Part shown: positions 36,192-45,580 of the stretch, piece after piece | Layout: each line of letters opens with the position of its first letter | Numbering within the stretch: the stretch's first letter is position 1 | Assembly (NCBI RefSeq): GCF_005281475.1 | Contig: NZ_CP040106.1 | Span: 3,004,501-3,068,500 of the forward strand | Direction of reading: 5' to 3' | DNA: 64,000 nt | Source: Echinicola rosea | GTDB taxonomy: Bacteria; Bacteroidota; Bacteroidia; Cytophagales; Cyclobacteriaceae | Translations under genes and position numbers: made by a program | The notes under the pieces: model-generated | Seen by the model: the letters and a program-made list of their open reading frames with translations, nothing else | Told to the model about the DNA's origin: nothing | Databases searched by the model: none

Positions 36192-37391
36192 TTAATCACG
36201 AATCTGGCCATTGCCAAATACATAGTATTTATTGGTAACGAGTTGCTCCAATCCAAGTGGTCCTCTATGGTGCAGCTTGTCCGTACTGATGGCGAGCTCT
36301 GCGCCTACCCCCATCTGTCCCCCATCGGTAAATCGGGTAGAAGCATTGTGGTAAACTGCAGCACTGTCCACCTGCTCCATGAAGGTGGCTGCTTTTTCTT
36401 TATCTTTTGTCAAAATAGTAGCAGAGTGTCCACCACTGTATTTGTTAATCTTTGCGATGGCCTCATCCAGTCCGTTTACCTTCCCGATAAGGGCTTTAAG
36501 GGCCAAGAATTCTTCATACCAAGTGTCTTCAGAAGGGACCTCTTTGGCACCTTCAATCGCACCTACCAATTCCTTTTCGGCAACCAATTCCACCTTGTAT
36601 TCTGCCAGACTTTTGGCCAAATCGGCCAATTTGGAGTCAAAGTCTGGAAGGTTTTCGTCCACCAGGATTTTGTCCAATGCGTTACAGCCGGAGATTTTGT
36701 TGGTCTTGGCATTGATGATGACTTTTTTGGCCAGTTCCCAGTCTGCATCATCGGCCACATAGGCGAAGTTGTTTCCTCGACCACTTACCAGTACAGCACA
36801 TTGGGCATGTTCTTTTACAAAAGCAATCAGTCTTTCTCCGCCCCTAGGTACGATAAGGTCAAGTTTTTCGGATGGGTTTTTAAGGAATTCCTGTGTTTGT
36901 TCCCTGTTCAGCGTGAACAATTCGATCCAATCCTTGCTTAGCCCATTTTCTTCTAACGCTTCGTGCCAGCACTCTACCAATACTTTATTAGAGTGTACCG
37001 CTTCTTTACCACCTTTGAGCAGGATTTTACTGTTTGCCTTAAAGGCCAATACAGCAGCTTCAATGGTAACATCAGGCCGGGATTCGTAGATAATCATAAT
37101 TGTACCAAACGGTGCAGTGCGATTGGTGATTTCCAAGCCATTGGCCAAAGTCCTTTTGGATATTTCCTTTCCTACCGGATCTTCTTGGTCTTTCACCTCT
37201 TGGACAGCTTGGATCATGCCGTCTACTTTGGCGTCATTCACCACTAGCCGGTCATAAAGGGCCTGGTCATCCCTTTGGAATGCCTCCAAGTCAGCTTTAT
37301 TGGCGGTCAGAATTTTTTCACGGTTTTTATCAATGATCTTGATCATTGATGCCAACACGTCGTTTTTTTTCTGTGTGCTTAATATTTTCAT
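36192..37391 (-). CDS. proA: Glutamate-5-semialdehyde dehydrogenase
   Basis: The 399-residue product belongs to the aldehyde dehydrogenase fold. It has the gamma-glutamyl-phosphate reductase signatures PFGTIMIIYESRPDVTIEAAVLAFKANSKILLKGGKEA and the active-site Cys in TNKISGCNALDKILV. The C-terminus has FMEQVDSAAVYHNASTRFTDGGQMGVGAELAISTDKLHHRGPLGLEQL, typical of ProA. It reduces gamma-glutamyl phosphate with NADPH to glutamate-5-semialdehyde in cytosolic proline synthesis. It is the last gene of proC-proB-proA, 75 nt behind proB and ending before a strong terminator. Length is close to the family norm (~415). Confidence 0.97.
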   Translation of the reverse strand: MKILSTQKKNDVLASMIKIIDKNREKILTANKADLEAFQRDDQALYDRLVVNDAKVDGMIQAVQEVKDQEDPVGKEISKRTLANGLEITNRTAPFGTIMIIYESRPDVTIEAAVLAFKANSKILLKGGKEAVHSNKVLVECWHEALEENGLSKDWIELFTLNREQTQEFLKNPSEKLDLIVPRGGERLIAFVKEHAQCAVLVSGRGNNFAYVADDADWELAKKVIINAKTNKISGCNALDKILVDENLPDFDSKLADLAKSLAEYKVELVAEKELVGAIEGAKEVPSEDTWYEEFLALKALIGKVNGLDEAIAKINKYSGGHSATILTKDKEKAATFMEQVDSAAVYHNASTRFTDGGQMGVGAELAISTDKLHHRGPLGLEQLVTNKYYVFGNGQIRD

Positions 37392-37466
37392 GTCAAATGA
37401 TTTCTTTTATGGTGTTGAAATTTCCAGATGAATAGGAATTAAGGCAAATCAATGCCTTTTTGGTCT

Positions 37467-38255
37467 TTAATCATCAGAAACTTTGGTGCCCACTTCTTTA
37501 CCATCGACAATATCAAGGATCATGTTATCGATATTGCCATTGGCGATGTAGGTTGGGATATTTTTTCTGGCGGCTTCTTTCGCTACATTTAGCTTAGACT
37601 TCATGCCTCCTCTACCTTCTGCTTCTCCCTTGGTGGATTCCTGGATGAAATGCTCTACTTTTTCATCGGTACCCACATGGGCGATCCTTTCGGTGTTTTC
37701 GTCATCAGGGTGACCATTATACAGCCCATCTGTATCTGTAAGTAGGATCAGCATGTCCGCTTTGGTCAGTTCAGCGACTAGACTGGCCAATTCGTCATTG
37801 TCCGTAAAGGTGGACATGCTAAGGGAAACGGCATCATCCTCATTTGCAATAGGGATAATTCCTTCAGAAAGCAGCCCTTCGTAGCAGTTGATCATGTTTT
37901 CCCTATGCTTACCCGGGTCAAAATCCCTTTTGGTAGCCAAGACCTGGGCGCATCGCATCCCATAATCTTGGAAGATATTGTAATAATGCCTCATCATCCG
38001 TGGTTGTCCTACAGCAGAGAAAACCTGTCTTCTGATGATTTTGTCCTTGATGCCCACTTTATTTCCCAAGACTTCTTTACCAGCAATGACGGATCCTGAA
38101 GATACCAGGACAGACATTATGCCTCGTTCGTAAAGAATGGCGATTTGATCGACCATTTTTCTCAAGACCGTATTGACGATTCGGTTGTCCCTATTGGTCA
38201 TCACATTGGTACCTACCTTTATGACGATCCGTTTTGGTTCTTCGTTGTTATCCAT
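37467..38255 (-). CDS. proB: Glutamate 5-kinase (no PUA domain)
   Basis: The 262-residue product begins at ATG 38255; a TTG six codons upstream is less likely. It is an amino-acid kinase: KRIVIKVGTNVMTN at the N-terminus, VSSGSVIAGKEVLG for glutamate and phosphate binding, NEDDAVS, LLTDTDGLYNGHPDD and the GRGGMKSKLNVAKEA nucleotide segment. The C-terminal PUA domain of the ~367-residue E. coli enzyme is absent, as in the short forms of many bacteria. It phosphorylates glutamate as the first, usually feedback-inhibited, proline step. The start overlaps the end of proC by 8 nt, indicating translational coupling. Confidence 0.96.
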   Translation of the reverse strand: MDNNEEPKRIVIKVGTNVMTNRDNRIVNTVLRKMVDQIAILYERGIMSVLVSSGSVIAGKEVLGNKVGIKDKIIRRQVFSAVGQPRMMRHYYNIFQDYGMRCAQVLATKRDFDPGKHRENMINCYEGLLSEGIIPIANEDDAVSLSMSTFTDNDELASLVAELTKADMLILLTDTDGLYNGHPDDENTERIAHVGTDEKVEHFIQESTKGEAEGRGGMKSKLNVAKEAARKNIPTYIANGNIDNMILDIVDGKEVGTKVSDD

Positions 38256-39063
38256 TTTGAAATTCTTTTCCAAGTTCTACAGCTCTCTTAAATGCAGCGT
38301 AAGCAGCTTCTTTAATCATTTCTTTGACATTGTTGTCATCCATTGAATCCAGTGCTGCCCTTGTGGTGCCGCCTTTGGAGGCTACTCGGTCCATCCATGC
38401 TTCAGGGTCAAGGTCAGAGGAACTGAACAGTTCCACTGCACCGGCAAAGGTTTGCTCCACCAATACCCTGGAATCGTGCTTGGAAAATCCCATCTTGAGG
38501 GCTGCTTCCAGCATGGATTGCATAAAGTAGAAGATATATGCAGGACCACTACCGGAAATTCCCGTGGATGCATCAATATCATTTTCTGTGTCTAACCTTA
38601 CAGAGCGCCCAGTGGTATCCAGAAGGTTTTCTACCGTAGAAAGTTCAAGTCTGGAAACCTCATCAGATGCTGTAAAAGAAGTCAATCCTTTACCTACTTG
38701 AGCGGGCAGGTTTGGCATTGCCCTGACCACCTTTTTCCTATTAAGTCCTTCCTGAATAGCTGCTATGGTCACTCCCGCCATTAAGGAAATGAATATTTGG
38801 CCCTCTGAGGTCAACTCTTTCATATCCTCCATTAATTTGTTGGAGTGGTACGGTTTTACAGCAATAAAAATCACGTCTGCTGCTGGAACGCACTCTTCAA
38901 GCTTTTCAAACACAGCAAAGTGACTTCTTTTTCTCAGCTCATCAGTTTTTTCTTTAGAATTGTCAAGGATCATCAGATCCTTATCTTTTAAAAATTTTGA
39001 TTTAGCGATAGCTTCAGCATAAGTTAGCCCCATGTTGCCACCACCGATTACAAGAACTTTCAT
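38248..39063 (-). CDS. proC: Pyrroline-5-carboxylate reductase
   Basis: The 271-residue product has an N-terminal Rossmann fold (VLVIGGGNMGLTYAEAIAKS) and the P5CR motifs MPNLPAQVGKGLTSF, GISGSGPAYIFYFMQSMLEAALKMGF and VASKGGTTRAALDSM. It reduces pyrroline-5-carboxylate to proline with NAD(P)H. It is the first gene of the operon, so all three proline biosynthesis steps are encoded together. The 8-nt overlap with proB supports one mRNA. Confidence 0.97.
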   Translation of the reverse strand: MKVLVIGGGNMGLTYAEAIAKSKFLKDKDLMILDNSKEKTDELRKRSHFAVFEKLEECVPAADVIFIAVKPYHSNKLMEDMKELTSEGQIFISLMAGVTIAAIQEGLNRKKVVRAMPNLPAQVGKGLTSFTASDEVSRLELSTVENLLDTTGRSVRLDTENDIDASTGISGSGPAYIFYFMQSMLEAALKMGFSKHDSRVLVEQTFAGAVELFSSSDLDPEAWMDRVASKGGTTRAALDSMDDNNVKEMIKEAAYAAFKRAVELGKEFQNG

Positions 39064-39557
39064 ATTTTTTAGAAAGGTTTTTTTATTTAAGAACAGGGAC
39101 TATCCCTGTCAGTCTTCTATGCCCTATATGCCACAATCATCGTGCAGGGATCATAATTTACAAAAAAAGTTAATTATTACGGCTAATTAATTGTTAAATC
39201 AGCACAGCGGGCATAGTTTTATTGAGAATAAACGACAATTAAAATTTGATTTTGTAATTATATCAAAAGGATTTTGTACTGATCGATGAAGTGAGGATGA
39301 TACTGTAAATAAGTCAGTTCTACAGGTTGGTTGGTGAAAAAGTAGGTAGTTGAGCAGGACATTTTGTCACTTTGGGGTGTTTTTCGGAGATTTTTTCTTA
39401 AAAGTCCATGGTTTAGCCACTTTAATAGCAGGCAGTTTTGGGTCTCAACAAACAGTATTCATGTTTATTTTGGATAAAAAACAGTCATATGAAAAAGCTT
39501 TCAGTTTCAAATATGGCCACTTTTGGTTAGCTTTAGGGAAGTTGACTTTTGACCAAT
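39064..39557. other. Divergent intergenic region (pro operon / patatin gene)
   Basis: 494 nt with no supported gene. A 7-bp inverted repeat ACAGGGA / TCCCTGT (39093-39099 and 39103-39109) sits about 30 nt before the proC start and could be an operator. The open frame at 39350-39568 has no recognisable domain and overlaps the patatin start. Confidence 0.5.
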
Positions 39558-41903
39558 ATGCTTCCTAGATCAATGTATTTTTCTTGGGTTTTTGCGTTGT
39601 TGTTTCCATTGATGACAATGGCGCAGAACGATGGCGACAAGGAGCGGCCTAAAATAGGGCTGGTACTCAGTGGAGGCGGTGCCAAGGGGATGGCGCATGT
39701 GGGCGTGATAAAGGCCATGGAAAAGGCCGGTATCCGTCCCGATTATATCGTAGGGACGAGTATGGGAGCAGTGATAGGAGGACTGTATGCCATTGGCTAT
39801 AATGCCGATGAACTACAGTCGATCATCATGCAGGCAGATTGGGATCTGATCGTTTCCAATAGGGTGAATTTTAACACCATCGCTTTTGAGGAGAAGGAGT
39901 ATTATAATCGTTACTTGTTTGAATTGCCCATAATAAAAGGCAGATTAGTGGTGCCTACTGGACTGATAGAGGGACAGAAATTATCAGAAACCTTACATTA
40001 TTATACGTGGCCTTCGATACAGTACCAGGATTTTGATGAGTTTCCTATTCCATTTCGCTGTGTGACCACTGACTTAAAGACCGGGAAGGGCATTGTGGTA
40101 GGGTCGGGATATTTACCTGATGCCTTACGGTCGAGTATTGCCATTCCATCAGCATTTACTCCGTTTGATTTGGACAGTACCTTGGTGGTCGATGGTGGGG
40201 TGGTCAATAATTTCCCGGTGAATGTGGCGCAGGATATGGGGGCGGACATCATCATCGGGGTCAATGTTGGTGAGGAGGATTTTGTCGATCCCAAGGAATT
40301 GGGTTCGTTTTCTGATATCCTTATGCAGGTAGCCATGGCCAGTTCATATAAAAAACTCGCTACGAATATTTCCGGCTGTGATATCTATATCAAACCTGAT
40401 CTGGAAGGATATAGTAATGCAAGTTTTAGTAGTTACAGGGAGATACTCAACCTGGGACATAAAGCAGGCGAAGAGAACTTTGCGAAGTTCGAAAAGCTGT
40501 CGGATAGTTTGGCATTGGAAAAAAGCAAGCCCCCCGGGATTGGGCTGATCGTTTATCCGGTGCGCATTAGTAAAATCACCATTCAGGGAAATCGGCTTTT
40601 TTCTGATGAGCTTATTAGGTCAAAATTAGGTATAAGTCCAATGGATACCGTCACCCGGTCTGATTTGCAGGCGGGGATCGATAGGGTTTTTGGTGTCAAT
40701 GGCTTTAGGAAGGTGGACTATAACCTTAAGCCTACCGTCACTGGGGATTATGAGCTGCTGCTTAAAGCAAAAGAAAAACACACTACTATCTTGCACGGTG
40801 CCTTCCATTATGACAACCTGTTCTCTGCTGGGGTACTGCTCAATCTTACCGTGCGTGATCTTTTTGGTAAACCTTCGAGAACAGTGGGGATATTGGATGT
40901 CTCCCAAAACCCTAAGTTCAGGATAGACCATTATAAATACTTAGGGGACAATAAGAAGTTTGCGCTAAACCTGCGGTATAATTATTTGTTTCAGCAAATT
41001 CCTGAGTATGTGAACGGGGTCAGACAAGACCTGTTTTTGAACAGGGAAACGCATATTGGTGCCAATATCCTTACCACGCATTCGCTGAAACAGAGCTTTT
41101 GGCTGGGCGGGTTCTATGAGCGGTCACGGGCTCAGTCCAGCTTTAATATATCTATTCCTTCTGAAGTCCGAGGGGCTTATTTCACTTATATGGGGTTAAG
41201 GTTTTTGCATACCAGAAACTCACTGAATGATCGCAATTATCCCACGGCAGGAGCTGAAACGATATTGGAAGGGATGTTTAGAGCATATAGCAATTACCGC
41301 ATAAAGCTTCGCAATGATGTGGATACGCTGACACTTGGGCAAGGCGATGAAACGGTAAAAATCCCCAAGGAGTCCTTGGATGAGACCCTTGATCAGATTA
41401 CGCCGAATGGATTCATTTCTCTTTATTTTAATTATGTCAAGTATTTCCCACTAAACGACCACTTTCAAGTGATTCCCACCGTGGCGCTGGGGCTTACCCT
41501 GTCCGGACAAGGGGATGACTTTAGCTTTAGCGAGTTTACATTGGGAGGATATCAACGGGTGGATTTTAACGATACTCCTGTGTGGGGACTGAATTATGCT
41601 GAGCTTACCACGGAGAATTTCGGGAAAGTTGGGGTGAATTTTCAGTGGCTTCCAACAAAGAACCTTTACCTGAGGATGGGGACCAATTTACTAGGTCATG
41701 GCTATCATTCTCTTTTAAACAATGGAGAGGGTTTTCAATTCAATGAATTCTTTGAGGACAGGCTTATTTGGGGCTACGGGGTTGACCTGACCTTGGATTC
41801 TTTCCTGGGCCCTATCACCGGCGGGCTTTCTTCCAACACAAAAGACGGCGTGGTCCGGCCGTACCTGTCCATTGGTTTTTCATTTAATTATTCTGATAGG
41901 TAG
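39558..41903 (+). CDS. Patatin-like phospholipase with BamA-type barrel
   Basis: The product is 781 residues from ATG 39558, with a signal peptide ending in MTMAQ. The patatin domain holds the oxyanion motif LSGGGAKG, the nucleophile GTSMG (Ser68) and the dyad Asp in DGGVVNNFP. A POTRA-like segment (KITIQGNRLFSDELIRSKLGI) follows near residue 340. The last ~400 residues are a BamA/Omp85-like outer-membrane barrel ending in YLSIGFSFNYSDR. This is the PlpD/type-Vd-like architecture common in Bacteroidota, where the lipase is displayed or acts in the periplasm. It probably hydrolyses phospholipid acyl chains at the outer membrane. The TTG nine bases upstream is not preferred. Confidence 0.92.
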   Translation: MLPRSMYFSWVFALLFPLMTMAQNDGDKERPKIGLVLSGGGAKGMAHVGVIKAMEKAGIRPDYIVGTSMGAVIGGLYAIGYNADELQSIIMQADWDLIVSNRVNFNTIAFEEKEYYNRYLFELPIIKGRLVVPTGLIEGQKLSETLHYYTWPSIQYQDFDEFPIPFRCVTTDLKTGKGIVVGSGYLPDALRSSIAIPSAFTPFDLDSTLVVDGGVVNNFPVNVAQDMGADIIIGVNVGEEDFVDPKELGSFSDILMQVAMASSYKKLATNISGCDIYIKPDLEGYSNASFSSYREILNLGHKAGEENFAKFEKLSDSLALEKSKPPGIGLIVYPVRISKITIQGNRLFSDELIRSKLGISPMDTVTRSDLQAGIDRVFGVNGFRKVDYNLKPTVTGDYELLLKAKEKHTTILHGAFHYDNLFSAGVLLNLTVRDLFGKPSRTVGILDVSQNPKFRIDHYKYLGDNKKFALNLRYNYLFQQIPEYVNGVRQDLFLNRETHIGANILTTHSLKQSFWLGGFYERSRAQSSFNISIPSEVRGAYFTYMGLRFLHTRNSLNDRNYPTAGAETILEGMFRAYSNYRIKLRNDVDTLTLGQGDETVKIPKESLDETLDQITPNGFISLYFNYVKYFPLNDHFQVIPTVALGLTLSGQGDDFSFSEFTLGGYQRVDFNDTPVWGLNYAELTTENFGKVGVNFQWLPTKNLYLRMGTNLLGHGYHSLLNNGEGFQFNEFFEDRLIWGYGVDLTLDSFLGPITGGLSSNTKDGVVRPYLSIGFSFNYSDR

Positions 41904-41952
41904 CCTTGCAGTAATTTCCAGTTCCTGGAGTTTACTCAATTGTCTGGATGGA

Positions 41953-42990
41953 TTAGTGATTGGGTAAATCTGCCGGGTATAATTTTACGGAAGTGTATTG
42001 TTGATAGTGTTTGATAAGGTTTCTGACCAGCGGGTTTGAGCAACTGGATAGGTCAAAACCGGTGGAAAAATGAATGTTGATCTTCCTCAATTGCTCCAGA
42101 CTTCTGATGGTGATGATGTCCTTTAGGTTTTGCGGTGCAAAATCCATAAGCGTAAGTTCCTCCAAAGTATCCAAGTGGAATATAACCTGATAATCTTCCA
42201 ACCGCTCGGCATGTCTGATGGTAAGATGACTGAGTGCGGGGAATTTTTTGACAAACAGTTCCTCTTTTGGCCAGGTACATTTAGGTCCCTTTTCGATTTT
42301 TAGCGTTTGTAGATGAGGCAGTGCTGCAAGTTCGTTGAATTCAGTTTCGGAAGATATTTCCCCTGCTATTTCCAAGGAGGAAAGTCCATTCAGTCCCGCT
42401 ATTCCAAGCAATCTGTTTGTGTAAAGCTTGTTCACCGTATCGAATTTCAAGGATAGTTTCCTGACGTTTTGTAGCTGTAACGGAGAATACCCTTCCAGTT
42501 GAAGTCCCTGTTTGATAGAAGGGGAAAGGTTGAGCCATTTTGGGTCATATTTGTTGAACCCTGACTTTTCTAGTATTAAAATGGAATTTTCGAGGTGGTC
42601 CAATTGATTGTCTGTTTCCACCACCTTATTATGAAACTCCCCTAAGAAATCCTTTGCTGGAAGGAGACGGGCAGAAGGGCCATTTGGAGGCTTGATATAG
42701 AAACTTTTCCTGCCTGATTGTGCACTGAGGTAGCTTCCCAGTTCTCGGTATAGCATGGCTAATTTAAGCGCATAGGGTTCATGATGAAGTCTTTGTGGTA
42801 TGCGCTGTAATAATCTATTGGCCTTTCTATGGAGGCTCCAGGCTTTTGATGCCGTTTCCAAACCTCCCGGTAAATCTAGGAGCAATTTAGGGGCTTTTGA
42901 AGGCGAAAATACTTCAGTGTCAAGGGTTAGTTTTGCAGCTAACCAATCTTTAACGTTTGAATTAAAAAAAACAGGTGGCTTCATGACCAT
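41953..42990 (-). CDS. Leucine-rich-repeat-like protein, unknown function
   Basis: The 345-residue product has no signal peptide. The N-terminal ~150 residues are helical. The C-terminal half contains irregular leucine-rich repeats (LQNVRKLSLKF, LNGLSSLEIAG, LPHLQTLKIEKG, FPALSHLTIRHAERL, LDTLEELTLMDFAPQNL), so it is probably a cytosolic protein-interaction scaffold. It is convergent with the patatin gene with only 49 nt between stops and stands alone on its strand. I cannot assign a role. Confidence 0.65.
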   Translation of the reverse strand: MVMKPPVFFNSNVKDWLAAKLTLDTEVFSPSKAPKLLLDLPGGLETASKAWSLHRKANRLLQRIPQRLHHEPYALKLAMLYRELGSYLSAQSGRKSFYIKPPNGPSARLLPAKDFLGEFHNKVVETDNQLDHLENSILILEKSGFNKYDPKWLNLSPSIKQGLQLEGYSPLQLQNVRKLSLKFDTVNKLYTNRLLGIAGLNGLSSLEIAGEISSETEFNELAALPHLQTLKIEKGPKCTWPKEELFVKKFPALSHLTIRHAERLEDYQVIFHLDTLEELTLMDFAPQNLKDIITIRSLEQLRKINIHFSTGFDLSSCSNPLVRNLIKHYQQYTSVKLYPADLPNH

Positions 42991-43215
42991 TTAATAGTTA
43001 AGTTAACAAGATAGAGATTCATAAAAAAATGATGCTGCTTACCGTTATCCTTGCTGCTTGGTGTGTAATGGTTTGGGTACAACAAACTGCATAAATAAGC
43101 CTATAAACAATATAAAGTTAAGGATAAAATAAATATCGAGGAGGGCGTGTTAGGTAAAGGTTATGAATGAGTGAATTTTTGTTTTGCAATGTCGCTAAAA
43201 AGTAATCGTGATTTC

Positions 43216-44319
43216 TTAGGAGATCATAAATGGTTTGGGAGTAAAGCAGATGATGAAAATAATGATGGCCATCCAGGCCAGTACTTTTCTGCCGGCATTC
43301 AGCCGCGTCCCATCTTGTACAGGAGGATGCTTCAGTCCCAAAACCCTCCCCAATAGGAAGGCATATAATAACCATCCTTCGTATCCTTTTATATCAGGGA
43401 AGAAGTTCAACAATGCAAATTGAACCGTGACAATGGAAATGGCAATGGCCAGTTTGGTTTGTGGCTTGAATACGGATTTTTGAAAACAGATGTAAATGAA
43501 TCCTACATAAAGCGGCAAGGCAATCAACAGATAGGTGAAATCCATCATTGGATTGACAAGACCTAAACCGGCAAAGAAAATGAATGCAATATAAAATGCG
43601 TGCGAGATCTGTTTGTGATGTTTCGGAAATAGCCCGAAAATAATATGTCCTCCATCCAATTGGCCGATGGGGAGAAGGTTAAGGGCTGTGAAAAACAAGG
43701 CCAAGTATCCAGCAAATAGATAGGGGTAATGAATCACCTCTTTCATATTGGGCATTTTGTCAGGATTGGCAAGCATTTTTTCCATGCCATAAAAAAGCAG
43801 GTTTTGGCCAAGTTGGATATCCAATACACTTTCTTGGTCAGGAGCGTAATCAGGGTCGAGGTATTCTGGGTGTATTTCATAAATAAAATCCGCATCAGGG
43901 AGATGGGTGAAGCCATAAGTCAATACCGCAAAGGCGATCACAAATCCCGCCAATGGGCCGGCTACGCCAATGTCAAAGAACTTACGCCTGCTATTGACCA
44001 AGGATTTCATTTTAATAACTGCCCCGAGGGTTCCGATGGAGGGTGCAATAAACCCAAACCAAAAAGGGATAAAGTATGGGAGGGAGGCTTTTACGTTATG
44101 TTTTATGGAAGTAAAAAGGTGACCCAATTCATGGACAAGTAAAATGCCGATAAAGGGAATGGAAAAGGCCATTGAACGGAAAAAGTATTCCCAGGTGAGC
44201 GGCATATCATTGGAAAGAATGCTACGCCCAAAAAGCCACTCCCCGCCAGCCAATGTCGTGCAAAGGAAGGTGATGATAAATAGGGAGAAGTGGCGTAAGT
44301 ACTCTTTTTTAGTGTACAT
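43216..44319 (-). CDS. Site-2-protease-like M50 zinc metallopeptidase
   Basis: The 367-residue product has six or more membrane helices. The zinc site HELGH is at residues 63-67 (Glu64 catalytic) and the third ligand motif is in LNLLPIGQLDGGH near residues 210-222, the two hallmarks of site-2 proteases. These cleave membrane helices, usually anti-sigma factors, within the inner membrane. No PDZ domain is apparent, so it belongs to the PDZ-lacking subgroup. Its start overlaps the end of the HAD phosphatase gene by 11 nt, so they are co-transcribed. The substrate is unknown. Confidence 0.9.
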   Translation of the reverse strand: MYTKKEYLRHFSLFIITFLCTTLAGGEWLFGRSILSNDMPLTWEYFFRSMAFSIPFIGILLVHELGHLFTSIKHNVKASLPYFIPFWFGFIAPSIGTLGAVIKMKSLVNSRRKFFDIGVAGPLAGFVIAFAVLTYGFTHLPDADFIYEIHPEYLDPDYAPDQESVLDIQLGQNLLFYGMEKMLANPDKMPNMKEVIHYPYLFAGYLALFFTALNLLPIGQLDGGHIIFGLFPKHHKQISHAFYIAFIFFAGLGLVNPMMDFTYLLIALPLYVGFIYICFQKSVFKPQTKLAIAISIVTVQFALLNFFPDIKGYEGWLLYAFLLGRVLGLKHPPVQDGTRLNAGRKVLAWMAIIIFIICFTPKPFMIS

Positions 44320-44941
44320 CCGTGAAGTAATCCATTAGCGCATTAGGGTGATTGATATGGACTGTACGTAGCCCTATCTTTTCAGCACCTATCAGATTAG
44401 GTGCTGTATCATCGAAAAATACGCCTTTTTCTGCTGGGATGCCTATTTTTTCCAGTACTTTTTCATAAATAATAACATCTGGTTTTCGGTACCCCATTTC
44501 GTGACTCAAAAACAAGTGATCAAAAAGGTCCGAAAAACGCTTTTCACCGGTATCGGCCAAGAGAATTTCCTCTACTTTTTTGAAGTGGATGCTGTTGGTA
44601 TTGGAAAGCATAAAGACAGGGTGTGTTTTCCGAAGCTCCTTAAGAAGGTTTATTTTCTGTAGGGGAATACTTTTAAGCATGCCGTTCCAGATGTTGTCTA
44701 TTTCTTGGTCGGACCATTCTTTTCGAAACGTCTTTCTAATTTCATCCCTAAAGTTAACCGCACTTATTTCGCCCTTTTCGAAAGCATGATGTATAGGATG
44801 AGCCATAAAATCAACAGATGGCGAGTCGTCATTCGTTTTGGGTGGTATTCCTAATTGGTTGAGAGTAAAGGGGATGTCCAAGTCAATGATGACACCTCCA
44901 AGATCAAATACAAAAAAATCGACGTTTTTATCTATTTTCAT
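44309..44941 (-). CDS. HAD-superfamily phosphatase (YihX-like)
   Basis: The 210-residue product starts at ATG 44941; an upstream in-frame start at 45028 adds unlikely sequence. Motif I is FVFDLGGVIIDLD, with nucleophile Asp13 and the DxGG variant seen in YihX-like sugar-phosphate phosphatases. Motif II is MLSNTNS and motif III/IV is GYRKPDVIIYEKVLEKIG with FFDDTAPNLIGA. The helical cap is between motifs I and II. It should dephosphorylate a small metabolite such as a sugar phosphate in the cytosol. It precedes and overlaps the M50 protease gene; the tRNA gene lies 135 nt upstream on the other strand. Confidence 0.88.
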   Translation of the reverse strand: MKIDKNVDFFVFDLGGVIIDLDIPFTLNQLGIPPKTNDDSPSVDFMAHPIHHAFEKGEISAVNFRDEIRKTFRKEWSDQEIDNIWNGMLKSIPLQKINLLKELRKTHPVFMLSNTNSIHFKKVEEILLADTGEKRFSDLFDHLFLSHEMGYRKPDVIIYEKVLEKIGIPAEKGVFFDDTAPNLIGAEKIGLRTVHINHPNALMDYFTDVH

Positions 44942-45076
44942 AAGGGCAAATGTTGTTGTTTTGGAATCAAATATGTAACATTGCAGTCCCAAAAGCAAGG
45001 AAAAATGTTTTAAGCTTCCCAGAAGCATTAAACGGCGGTTTTCGAAGAGAAATCCTAATAAATAAAATGCTTTGAA

Positions 45077-45150
45077 GGGCCTATAGCTCAGCTGGTTAGA
45101 GCACTTGACTCATAATCAAGGGGTCCCTGGTTCGAGCCCAGGTGGGCCCA
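45077..45150 (+). tRNA. tRNA with anticodon CAT (Met or Ile2)
   Basis: A 74-nt cloverleaf: acceptor GGGCCTA/TGGGCCC, D-arm with AGCTCAGCTGGTTAGAGC, anticodon stem CTTGA/TCAAG with loop CTCATAA, T-arm CCTGG-TTCGAGC-CCAGG and discriminator A. CCA is not encoded. Anticodon CAT reads AUG as elongator Met, or AUA after lysidine modification; the two cannot be separated by eye. Its 3' half is the insertion site of the integrative element, and the repeat re-creates an intact gene here. Confidence 0.95.
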
Positions 45151-45169
45151 CTGAAAATCAGCCACTTAC
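45109..45169 (+). repeat. attL: 61-bp direct repeat overlapping the tRNA
   Basis: Identical over 61 bp to 61622-61682. It begins in the anticodon loop (CTCATAATC) and runs through the tRNA 3' end to GCCACTTAC. The base before each copy differs (A versus T) and the sequences diverge after the copies, so the limits are clear. Confidence 0.95.
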
Positions 45170-45195
45170 GATCAGGAATTGTAAGTGGCTTTTTT
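45161..45195 (+). terminator. Terminator of the tRNA gene (element-derived)
   Basis: GCCACTTAC / GTAAGTGGC 9-bp stem with an 11-nt loop followed by six Ts. A diverged version stands in the same place behind attR. Confidence 0.85.
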
Positions 45196-45222
45196 ATTTG
45201 CACACGATTTGCACACAAAATG
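45196..45222. repeat. Candidate integrase arm-type site, left
   Basis: A 27-bp sequence, itself containing two ATTTGCACAC units, is repeated identically at 61483-61509. One copy lies just inside attL and the other just upstream of the integrase start. The arrangement suits integrase arm-binding sites or an autoregulatory operator. Confidence 0.55.
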
Positions 45223-45238
45223 GGGGCAAAAAATATTT

Positions 45239-45580
45239 TTAAATTTTCTTGAATTCCCTGTCCCTGAGACGACCATTTTGGTGATATCGTACTCCTTTTA
45301 GCTTGGATTTAGCTGGTTTGGAAGTGATCCACTCTGTGATTTCATCTCTGATGAAATATAGCTTTCCGGCTTTCTTGTAGTAAGGAATTAGTCCTTTAGA
45401 TACATAGCTATAGACGGTCTGTTTTTTAAGCTCTAGGAGCTCGCAGATTTTGTTAAGTGTAAGAATCTGACCACTGCTCTGGTTTGTCAATTCTGCGCCT
45501 TGAATGGACTCTAAAATAAGCTTATTTTGTTCTATAAGTTGGGCAATAGCCGTTGGAAGGTCTTCAAATTTTAAGTCCAT
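45239..45580 (-). CDS. Excisionase-type helix-turn-helix protein
   Basis: The 113-residue product starts at ATG 45580; the longer frame to 45643 would add an unlikely hydrophobic segment. The central region ILTLNKICELLELKKQTVYSYVSKGLIPYYKKAGKLYFIRDEITEWI is a MerR-like winged HTH of the HTH_17 type, used by excisionases and by small regulators of Bacteroidota elements. The C-terminus is basic (KSKLKGVRYHQNGRLRDREF). Its place directly inside attL suggests a recombination directionality factor that binds the element end. It is separated from the integrase by the entire cargo. Regulatory alternatives remain open. Confidence 0.75.
   Translation of the reverse strand: MDLKFEDLPTAIAQLIEQNKLILESIQGAELTNQSSGQILTLNKICELLELKKQTVYSYVSKGLIPYYKKAGKLYFIRDEITEWITSKPAKSKLKGVRYHQNGRLRDREFKKI

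Noticed and set aside
39350..39568. 72-codon frame upstream of the patatin gene
   Set aside because: Overlaps the patatin start, AT-rich, no recognisable features.
43118..43375. 85-codon minus-strand frame overlapping the M50 protease gene end
   Set aside because: It is out of frame with the protease gene and shows no independent features.
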